Below are positions 22,949-29,338 of a stretch of DNA of 64,000 nucleotides, one piece after another. Numbering within the stretch: position 1 is the stretch's first letter; each line of letters opens with the position of its first letter. Position numbers and translations under genes: made by a program. A model generated the notes under the pieces. The model searched no databases. It worked only from the letters and a program-made list of their open reading frames with translations, and was not told where the DNA came from. Source of the DNA: Fulvimarina manganoxydans (lineage in GTDB: Bacteria > Pseudomonadota > Alphaproteobacteria > Rhizobiales > Rhizobiaceae); assembly GCF_900176465.1 (NCBI RefSeq), contig NZ_FWXR01000003.1, forward strand, positions 1-64,000. The letters run 5' to 3'.

Positions 22949-23785
22949 ATGGCATTGGCGTTCCGGCAAGCCGGTGAGAGGGAGAGCGATGCCCTGTCGA
23001 GCGAGGCCGAAGGGCCTGTTATCGAGGCGCGAGGATTGAATCTCGTCTTCGAAACCGCCGATGCGCCGGTCCACGCCTTGAAGGACATCGATCTGTCGAT
23101 CGGAGCCGGCGAGTTCGTCTCGCTGATCGGCCCGTCCGGTTGCGGCAAGACGACGCTTTTGCGGGTGATCGCCGATCTCGAACAGCCGACAGGCGGCTCA
23201 ATCACGGTCAACGGGATGAGCCCCGACGAGGCGCGGCAGGCGCGGGCCTATGGCTATGTCTTCCAGGCTGCGGCGCTCTATCCGTGGCGCACGATCGAGA
23301 AGAATATCGCACTGCCTCTGGAAATCTTTGGCCTCTCCAAAGCCGAACAGGACAAGCGAATCGCGGCCGGGCTCGATCTCGTCGGCCTCACCGGCTTCGG
23401 CAAGAAGTTTCCCTGGCAGCTTTCGGGCGGCATGCAGCAACGCGCCTCGATTGCGAGGGCTCTCTCCTTCGATCCCGATCTTCTTTTGATGGACGAGCCT
23501 TTCGGGGCCCTCGACGAGATCGTTCGTGATCATCTGAACGAAGAGCTGTTGAAGCTCTGGGCGAAGACGAGGAAAACGGTCGTCTTCGTCACCCATTCCA
23601 TCCCCGAGGCGGTGTTCCTGTCGACACGCATCGTCGTCATGAGCCCGCGACCGGGACGCATTCACGAGATCATCGATTGCGATCTCGGCCCTGATCGCCC
23701 GCTGGACATTCGCGACACGCCGGAATTTCTCGAAATCGCCCATTGGGTTCGCGAGGGGCTGAAGGCGGGGCATGGCTATGATTAG
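22949..23785 (+). CDS. ABC transporter ATP-binding protein (NitT/TauT type)
   Basis: A 278-residue ATPase of a nitrate/sulfonate/taurine-type importer. Walker A is GPSGCGKTT, the Q-loop is in YVFQAAALYPWRTI, the signature is LSGGMQQR, Walker B is LLLMDEPFGALD and the switch His is in VFVTHSIPEAV. It acts on the cytoplasmic face of the inner membrane with the two permeases further on. AAGGAATTAGGC precedes the ATG. The gene context (RutR-like site, catabolic enzymes, NMT1-type binding protein) suggests uptake of pyrimidines or related heterocycles. It is separated from its permease genes by an unusual DUF559 gene. Confidence 0.94.
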   Translation: MALAFRQAGERESDALSSEAEGPVIEARGLNLVFETADAPVHALKDIDLSIGAGEFVSLIGPSGCGKTTLLRVIADLEQPTGGSITVNGMSPDEARQARAYGYVFQAAALYPWRTIEKNIALPLEIFGLSKAEQDKRIAAGLDLVGLTGFGKKFPWQLSGGMQQRASIARALSFDPDLLLMDEPFGALDEIVRDHLNEELLKLWAKTRKTVVFVTHSIPEAVFLSTRIVVMSPRPGRIHEIIDCDLGPDRPLDIRDTPEFLEIAHWVREGLKAGHGYD

Positions 23786-23889
23786 AGGCAGTCAATTGAT
23801 TTCAATCGAAGCTCGCGATCCTCTCTGTCTGCGCCCCGTGCGGATGATCGGCGACGCCGGGCAGCGATCCCCCTCATCGCCTGCCGGCA

Positions 23890-23910
23890 CTTCTCCCCGT
23901 GGGGGAGAAG
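23890..23910. repeat. Short C/G hairpin repeat, left copy
   Basis: CTTCTCCCC pairs perfectly with GGGGAGAAG around a GTG loop. It belongs to the same kind of intergenic hairpin as the one at 24052, which is common in many proteobacterial genomes. It could reduce read-through between the ATPase gene and the permeases. Confidence 0.6.
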
Positions 23911-24051
23911 CCGCTATGGCCTTCGTCGTGGGCTCCGTTTTGGCCGTTGCTGATCCATCTATTCTTGTCCCGTCGCTTTTTCAGTCGAAGTTCGGGAAAG
24001 GGAATGTGCCGAGCTTGGCGGACGAGCAGACAACGCCAAAACTGGGAACGT

Positions 24052-24072
24052 CCTCTCCCCCAGGGGGAGAGG
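24052..24072. repeat. Short C/G hairpin repeat, right copy
   Basis: CCTCTCCCC pairs with GGGGAGAGG around a CAG loop, followed by GTAGGGTGAGGGGG. This is the widely dispersed CCTCACCCTACCCTCTCCCC-type intergenic sequence. It lies 59 bases before the DUF559 start. Confidence 0.6.
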
Positions 24073-24130
24073 GTAGGGTGAGGGGGATCTGCAGGACTTC
24101 TGTGGGACTGTCCGGAGAGGCACGGGCGAG

Positions 24131-24637
24131 ATGAAACGGTCAGCGATCATCGCGCGAGCCCGAACCTTGCGCCGTAAAGAAACGGACGCCGAGCTCCTGC
24201 TATGGACGGAACTGGCCAATCGGCGGTTGAACGGTTTCAAATTTGTTCGGCAATTTCCGGTTCCGCCTTTCATCGTCGATTTTGCTTGCCGCTCGAAAAG
24301 GTTGATCATCGAACTCGATGGCGCTCAGCACGCGCAAAGCCAGAGAGATTTGAAACGGACAGGCCTTTTGAATGTGAGCGGTTGGTCGGTGCTGCGCTTC
24401 TGGAACGACGAGGTTTTCAAAGAGAGGAATGCGGTACTCGAGACCATCCTCGCGGTTCTCGAAGGGCGGCTCCGACATCGCAGTGACGGGGATGGCTGGA
24501 TTGATGGTCTGAGATTTGCGCCAGCCAGGCTTTCACATGCCTCGCTTCGCGCTGGGCTTTCCTCCCTATCGGAAGAGGGAGAAGGTCTAGCGGGAGGTTT
24601 CGAACACGGCCTCCATGATCGTGAGCGCTGCGGATGA
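24131..24637 (+). CDS. DUF559 (Vsr/restriction-endonuclease-like fold) protein
   Basis: A 168-residue protein. Residues 1-115 match DUF559: ARTLRRKETDAELLLWTELANRR, FKFVRQFPVPPFIVDFAC (Asp), LIIELDGAQHAQ (Glu/Asp) and VLRFWNDEVFKERNAVL, a PD-(D/E)xK-like arrangement related to very-short-patch repair nucleases. Activity is unproven for the family. The last 50 residues are unlike the domain and appear to be read from adjoining intergenic repeat DNA (the stretch LSSLSEEGEG corresponds to a CCTCCCTATCGGAAGAGGGAG hairpin-like sequence). Its stop overlaps the downstream permease start. It breaks the usual ATPase-permease order, which suggests insertion. Confidence 0.87.
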   Translation: MKRSAIIARARTLRRKETDAELLLWTELANRRLNGFKFVRQFPVPPFIVDFACRSKRLIIELDGAQHAQSQRDLKRTGLLNVSGWSVLRFWNDEVFKERNAVLETILAVLEGRLRHRSDGDGWIDGLRFAPARLSHASLRAGLSSLSEEGEGLAGGFEHGLHDRERCG

Positions 24638-25608
24638 CGGATTCGCCTCACATGCAGCCAAGCCGTACTGCGAACGCTCTTCTCGCCGAGCCTGGCGCTG
24701 CCATTGGCTATCGCGGGCCCGTTCGTCGCTTTGCCAGACGCGCCGTGGAAGGCCGGGCCTTTCCCGTCGCCGTCGTCTGCGCGGTCATTCTCGTCGTCTG
24801 GTATCTCGCGGCTATCTTCATGAATTGGCAGACCGAGACCGAGAAGCTGGCGCGGGCGGGGGACTACACGACGGGGCAGGCGATCAGTGCGACTTGGAGC
24901 GCGGAGCGTCCCGTCCTTCCCGCGCCCCATCAGATCGTCGCCGAAATCTACAAGACCACGGTGGATGTGAGGCCGACATCGCCGCGCTCCCTTCTCTTTC
25001 ACGCCTGGGTCACGCTTTCCTCCACCTTTCTCGGCTTCGTCATCGGCTCGGCGCTCGGCATGGTGCTGGCGATCGGCATTCTCTATTCGCGCACCCTCGA
25101 CAAGAGCCTGATGCCCTGGATCATCACCTCTCAGACGATCCCGATCCTCGCCATCGCACCGATGATCATCGTCGTTCTGAATTCGATCGGCGTCTCCGGC
25201 CTTCTGCCGAAAGCCTTCATTTCTACCTATCTCTCCTTTTTCCCCGTGACGGTCGGCATGGTGAAGGGGTTGCGCTCGCCCGATCGCATGCTCGTCGATC
25301 TGATGCGAACCTACTCGGCCGGTCCGCTCAAGACGCTCCTCAAGCTTCGCCTGCCGGCCTCGATGCCCTTTCTCTTCACCTCGATGAAGATCGCGATCGC
25401 CGCCGCGCTCGTCGGGGCGATCGTCGGCGAGCTTCCGACTGGGGCTCAGGGTGGGCTTGGAACCCGTCTTCTCGCTGGTTCCTATTATGGGCAGACCATC
25501 CAGATCTGGTCCGCGCTGATCACCGCCGCCGTCATGGCTGGGGTCCTCGTCTGGGCGGTCGGCTTGGTCGAGCGGGCCGTTCTCGCGCGTAGCGGAGGAC
25601 GCCTATGA
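24634..25608 (+). CDS. ABC transporter permease (NitT/TauT type), first copy
   Basis: A 324-residue inner-membrane permease with about six hydrophobic segments, beginning with VAVVCAVILVVWYLAAIF. The BPD_transp_1 core covers residues about 110-310; the EAA-type coupling loop is MRTYSAGPLKTLLKLRLPASMPFLF. A roughly 50-residue periplasmic insert after the first span (NWQTETEKLARAGDYTTGQ...) is longer than in typical TauC-like proteins. ATG 24634 overlaps the DUF559 stop; ATG 24652 is an alternative. It pairs with the second permease, overlapping it by 4 bp. Confidence 0.92.
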   Translation: MTDSPHMQPSRTANALLAEPGAAIGYRGPVRRFARRAVEGRAFPVAVVCAVILVVWYLAAIFMNWQTETEKLARAGDYTTGQAISATWSAERPVLPAPHQIVAEIYKTTVDVRPTSPRSLLFHAWVTLSSTFLGFVIGSALGMVLAIGILYSRTLDKSLMPWIITSQTIPILAIAPMIIVVLNSIGVSGLLPKAFISTYLSFFPVTVGMVKGLRSPDRMLVDLMRTYSAGPLKTLLKLRLPASMPFLFTSMKIAIAAALVGAIVGELPTGAQGGLGTRLLAGSYYGQTIQIWSALITAAVMAGVLVWAVGLVERAVLARSGGRL

Positions 25609-26570
25609 GCGTCGCCGAGCCCTTCGCGATCCGTCGGCCTTTCAGCGTCGGCATGGCTGCCATCCTGGCCCTTGTCTGCGGCTTTGCCGCCTTCCAACTG
25701 GTCGAAAGCGGCGGCACCCTCTTCGCCTCGGCGACCGTCTTGTTCTGGTTGTTCTCCTGGCGCCTGACCGCCGGTCTCGCGAATTTGGAGACGCGGCAGA
25801 GAGCGCTGGCGTTCGTGCGTGATCTCGCCGTGCCGGCGATTTTCGGCGCGACGCTGATCGTGTTGTGGGAATTGATCGTGCGTGGGCTGAAGGTTCCGCC
25901 GATCCTGCTTCCGCCGCCCTCCGAGATCGCCGCGACCTTCGTCGCCTCCGGCCACATCCTCTGGGCCGATTTCGTCCAGACCGTCCTCAAGGCGGTTCTC
26001 GCCGGATATGTCCTTGGCTGCGGCGCGGGCTTTCTGGTGGCGCTCATTGTTGATCGCTCGCCTTTTCTGAGGCGCGGCCTGTTGCCGATCGGCAATCTGG
26101 TCTCGGCCCTGCCGATCGTCGGTGTCGCCCCGATCATGGTCATGTGGTTCGGTTTCGACTGGCCGTCCAAAGCGGCGGTGGTCATCGTGATGACCTTCTT
26201 CCCGATGCTGGTGAACACGGTGGCGGGGCTCTCGGCGGCGGGCGCCATGGAGCGCGACCTCATGCGCACCTATGGGGCGAGCCATGGTCAGAGCCTCATG
26301 AAGCTTCGCTTGCCCGCAGCCATGCCCTTCGTCTTCAACGCCTTGAAGATCAACACGACCCTTGCGCTCATCGGCGCGATCGTCGCCGAATTCTTCGGAA
26401 CGCCGATCGTCGGCATGGGCTTTCGCATCTCGGCCGAGATCGGGCGCATGAACACGCCCATGGTCTGGGCCGAGATCACCGTCGCCGCGCTTGTCGGCTC
26501 GCTCGCCTATGGTCTCGTCGCGCTTCTCGAACGCCGGGTGACCTTCTGGCATCCGTCGATGCGGCGCTGA
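25605..26570 (+). CDS. ABC transporter permease (NitT/TauT type), second copy
   Basis: A 321-residue inner-membrane permease. Two extra hydrophobic segments come first (GMAAILALVCGFAAF and ATVLFWLFSW), then the BPD_transp_1 core from about residue 80. The coupling loop is MRTYGASHGQSLMKLRLPAAMPFVF, parallel to that of its partner. It overlaps the first permease by 4 bp (ATGA at 25605-25608), giving a heterodimeric importer. The sequence differs enough from the first permease that they are not a recent duplication. Confidence 0.92.
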   Translation: MSVAEPFAIRRPFSVGMAAILALVCGFAAFQLVESGGTLFASATVLFWLFSWRLTAGLANLETRQRALAFVRDLAVPAIFGATLIVLWELIVRGLKVPPILLPPPSEIAATFVASGHILWADFVQTVLKAVLAGYVLGCGAGFLVALIVDRSPFLRRGLLPIGNLVSALPIVGVAPIMVMWFGFDWPSKAAVVIVMTFFPMLVNTVAGLSAAGAMERDLMRTYGASHGQSLMKLRLPAAMPFVFNALKINTTLALIGAIVAEFFGTPIVGMGFRISAEIGRMNTPMVWAEITVAALVGSLAYGLVALLERRVTFWHPSMRR

Positions 26571-26593
26571 GGGCGGTTGGAGAGGAGGGTTGC

Positions 26594-26971
26594 ATGGGAT
26601 TGTTCAGTGGCCTCATGGGCCATGGATCGGAAATCGATGGGAGCGACGTGGAGCGCCTGACCGAGGGCCTCCTCGTCGAGGGCGAGCGCGTGACCCATGC
26701 GTTTCGCGTGGTGCGCGACAGCTTCGTCTTCACCGACCGCCGGCTGATCATCATCGATATCCAGGGCATGACCGGATCCAAGGTCGATTATCGCACCATT
26801 CCCTACCGGGCGATCGTCGGATTCTCGGTGGAAACCGCCGGGACTTTCGATTTCGACGCCGAATTGAAGATCTGGGTGTCGGGTTCGCCCGCGCCCATCG
26901 AGAAGACCCTGAAACGCGGAACCGACATGCGCGCCATCCAGCGATGTCTCGCCGCCGGGGCCTGCCGCTGA
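26594..26971 (+). CDS. PH domain-containing protein (bacterial PH type)
   Basis: A 125-residue soluble protein matching the bacterial pleckstrin-homology family (bPH_1, formerly DUF1696): GLLVEGERVTHAFRVVRDSFVFTDRRLIIIDIQGM, then YRTIPYRAIVGFSVETAG and DLDAEL-like strand DFDAELKIWVSG. Such domains form oligomeric rings in structural studies of relatives but have no known general function. It lies inside the ABC importer operon, 23 bp after a permease and 40 bp before the binding protein, with AGAGGAGG upstream of the ATG. A link to the transporter is inferred only from position. Confidence 0.88.
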   Translation: MGLFSGLMGHGSEIDGSDVERLTEGLLVEGERVTHAFRVVRDSFVFTDRRLIIIDIQGMTGSKVDYRTIPYRAIVGFSVETAGTFDFDAELKIWVSGSPAPIEKTLKRGTDMRAIQRCLAAGACR

Positions 26972-27011
26972 CCTTTCTTCACCCATAGCCATTGGAAAAG
27001 GACTGAGAGAC

Positions 27012-28016
27012 ATGCGTAACATTGTGATTGCTGCATCACTTCTCGCCACAAGCGCGCTGACGGCGATGCCGGCCGCCGCCCAGGACGCGACGCCGGTGAC
27101 GCTGCAGCTGAAATGGGTGACCCAAGGCCAGTTTGCCGGCTATTACGTCGCTCAGGAGAAGGGCTATTACGAGGATGCCGGGCTCGACGTCACGATCAAG
27201 CCGGGCGGCCCGGATATCGCACCCGAACAGGTGATCGCGGGTGGCGGCGCCGATATCATCGTCGACTGGATGCCGGCGGCGCTGGCGGCCCGCGAAAAGG
27301 GTCTGCCCCTCGTCAATATTGCCCAGCCTTTCGAAAAGTCGGGCATGGAGCTCACCTGCCGCAAGGAGACCGGCATCGAGAGTCCGGAAGATTTCAAGGG
27401 CAAGACCCTCGGCGTCTGGTTCTCCGGCAACGAATATCCGTTCCTCTCCTGGATGTCGAAGCTTGGCCTCTCCACCGAAGGCGGACCGGATGGGGTCACG
27501 GTGATCAAGCAGGGCTTCAATGTCGATCCGCTGATCCAGAAGCAGGCCGATTGCATCTCGACCATGACCTATAACGAATATTGGCAGGTCATCGATGCCG
27601 GCATCCCAGAGGACGAACTGGTCGTCTTCAAATATGAGGACCAGGGGGTCGCGACGCTGGAGGACGGGCTTTATGTGCTCGAGGAAGACCTCGCCGATCC
27701 GGCCAAGGTCGAGGCCTATGCGAAATTCGTCGATGCCTCGATGAAGGGCTGGGCCTATGCGGCGGAGCACCCGGACGAAGCCACCGAGATCGTCCTCGAC
27801 AACGACATGACGGGCGCTCAGACCGAACAGCATCAGCAGCGCATGGTTCGCGAGATCAACAAGCTGGTGAATGGCTCGGATGGCACGCTGGACGTCTCTG
27901 CGGCCGACAACACGGTGAATGTTCTGATGTCCGGCGGCTCCGATCCGGTGATCACGAAGAAGCCGGAAGGCGCATGGACCTCTGCCGTCACCGACAAAAT
28001 GAAGGAAATGAACTAA
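27012..28016 (+). CDS. ABC transporter substrate-binding protein (NMT1/THI5-like)
   Basis: A 334-residue periplasmic binding protein. The signal peptide MRNIVIAASLLATSALTAMP is cleaved after AAAQ. The mature protein starts with VTLQLKWVTQGQFAGYYVAQEKGYYEDAGLDV, the hallmark of the NMT1/THI5-like group, whose members bind pyrimidines such as thiamin precursors as well as other small molecules. In this locus a uracil/thymine or related ligand is likely. It ends the importer gene series and is followed by a hairpin at 28105. AAAGGACTGAGAGAC lies just before the ATG. Ligand assignment is inference. Confidence 0.93.
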   Translation: MRNIVIAASLLATSALTAMPAAAQDATPVTLQLKWVTQGQFAGYYVAQEKGYYEDAGLDVTIKPGGPDIAPEQVIAGGGADIIVDWMPAALAAREKGLPLVNIAQPFEKSGMELTCRKETGIESPEDFKGKTLGVWFSGNEYPFLSWMSKLGLSTEGGPDGVTVIKQGFNVDPLIQKQADCISTMTYNEYWQVIDAGIPEDELVVFKYEDQGVATLEDGLYVLEEDLADPAKVEAYAKFVDASMKGWAYAAEHPDEATEIVLDNDMTGAQTEQHQQRMVREINKLVNGSDGTLDVSAADNTVNVLMSGGSDPVITKKPEGAWTSAVTDKMKEMN

Positions 28017-28104
28017 ATCCTTCGCGCGTCTCGGCTTTCCGTCTTTCCGCATCTCCAGGACAATGGCGAGACGCCCACAGGCTGATCACCAAGCGGTGAC
28101 GAGT

Positions 28105-28140
28105 GGACGGCGATCCGCGAGCTTTCGCGGATCGCCGTCC
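28105..28140 (+). terminator. Perfect 15-bp hairpin between the binding protein and cobW
   Basis: GGACGGCGATCCGCG pairs exactly with CGCGGATCGCCGTCC around AGCTTT, followed by TCGTTTAG. The T-run is short. It probably ends the importer transcript. No cobalamin-riboswitch B12 box is seen between here and cobW. Confidence 0.75.
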
Positions 28141-28230
28141 TCGTTTAGTCATCCGGGATCGACGGATTCGCGCTCGGGCGCACAGACCGGGCGTCGAACC
28201 GTCTTCACGCATCAAAGGTTCAGGCGCATT

Positions 28231-29325
28231 ATGGCTCACGGCAAGATTCCCGCTACCGTCGTCACCGGTTTCCTCGGAGCGGGCAAGACGACGATGATCC
28301 GGCACATGCTGCAAAATGCCGGCGGCCGGAAGATCGCGCTGATCATCAACGAATTCGGCGATCTCGGCGTCGATGGTGGCATCCTGACCGGCTGCGGCAT
28401 CGAGACCTGCAGCGAGGAGGACGTCGTCGAACTCACCAATGGCTGCATCTGCTGCACGGTCGCCGACGACTTCATCCCGACCATGACGAAGCTTCTGGCG
28501 CGGCCCGACCGGCCGGATCACATCGTGATCGAGACGAGCGGGCTTGCGCTGCCCCAGCCGCTCGTCGCCGCCTTCAACTGGCCCGAAGTGAAAACCAAGG
28601 TCACCGTCGATGGCGTCGTGACCGTGATCGACGCGGCGGCCGTCGCCGAAGGGCGCTTTGCCGACGACGAGGAGAAGGTCGCCGCTCAGCGCGCCGCCGA
28701 TGAGAGCATCGACCACGACAATCCGCTGGAAGAACTCTTCGAGGACCAGCTTCGCGCCGCCGATCTCGTCGTCCTCAACAAGGCCGACCTCATCGACGCG
28801 CCGGCGCTCGAGATGGTGCGCTCCGAGGTCTCCTCGAAGATCGCGCGCACGGTTCGCACGATTGCCAGCGAAAACGGCCGCCTGCCGGTCGATGTCCTGC
28901 TCGGCCTTGCCAGCGGCACGGAAGATCTGATCGCCGAGCGCAAGTCCCATCATGAGATGGAGCATGAGGCCGGGACGCCCCATGACCACGATCACGACGA
29001 ATTCGAGAGCTTCGTCGTTCAGACCGGTGCCCTAGCCGATCGTGAAGGCTTCGAGGATGCGCTGCCGGAGCTCCTCGCTCGTCATGACATTCTGCGGCTG
29101 AAGGGTTTTGCCGACGTGCCCGGCAAGCCAATGCGCCTTGTCGTCCAGGCCGTCGGAAAGCGGATCGAGACCTATTTCGATCGGCCCTGGAAGCCGGGTG
29201 AGGCGCGGGACACGCGCTTTGTCGTCATCGGGCTTCATGACGGTCTTGATACCGAGACGAAGCATCAGATCGAGGCGGAGCTGTCGGCGGCCGTTTCAGG
29301 CGCAAGTCGGCAAGCCGCCGAGTAG
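28231..29325 (+). CDS. cobW: CobW-family GTPase (cobalamin biosynthesis protein)
   Basis: A 364-residue COG0523 metallochaperone GTPase. The P-loop is GFLGAGKT (13-20). The metal-binding CxCC is GCICC (72-75). The NKAD base motif is in LVVLNKADLID. A His-rich loop (HHEMEHEAGTPHDHDHDE) precedes the C-terminal CobW_C domain. Its N-terminal half matches rhizobial CobW, which is needed for aerobic cobalamin synthesis, probably by delivering cobalt to CobNST. Here it is an orphan with no cob genes nearby. The ATG at 28231 fits the family N-terminus; the upstream extension to 28063 contains the hairpin and is rejected. Confidence 0.93.
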   Translation: MAHGKIPATVVTGFLGAGKTTMIRHMLQNAGGRKIALIINEFGDLGVDGGILTGCGIETCSEEDVVELTNGCICCTVADDFIPTMTKLLARPDRPDHIVIETSGLALPQPLVAAFNWPEVKTKVTVDGVVTVIDAAAVAEGRFADDEEKVAAQRAADESIDHDNPLEELFEDQLRAADLVVLNKADLIDAPALEMVRSEVSSKIARTVRTIASENGRLPVDVLLGLASGTEDLIAERKSHHEMEHEAGTPHDHDHDEFESFVVQTGALADREGFEDALPELLARHDILRLKGFADVPGKPMRLVVQAVGKRIETYFDRPWKPGEARDTRFVVIGLHDGLDTETKHQIEAELSAAVSGASRQAAE

Positions 29326-29338
29326 GATCGACCCTACG

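Larger units (their letters stand above)
23786..24130. other. Intergenic region with two short hairpin repeats
   Basis: 345 bases between the ABC ATPase and the DUF559 gene. It has two related C-run/G-run hairpins (listed separately) with about 140 bases between them. No gene is recognisable. It looks like the flank of an inserted segment. Confidence 0.6.

Noticed and set aside
23890-24072. The paired C/G-run hairpins as the ends of an insertion sequence
   Set aside because: No transposase frame lies between or near them, and no target-site duplication is visible; they look like dispersed intergenic repeats.
27000-27012. Thiamin (TPP) riboswitch ahead of the NMT1/THI5-like binding protein
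   Set aside because: The gene is inside an operon with a 40-bp gap, too short for the element, and no CTGAGA...ACCTGA-type TPP pattern is visible ahead of the importer.
28018-28230. Cobalamin riboswitch ahead of cobW
   Set aside because: I looked for the B12-box pattern and found only a perfect 15-bp hairpin without it.
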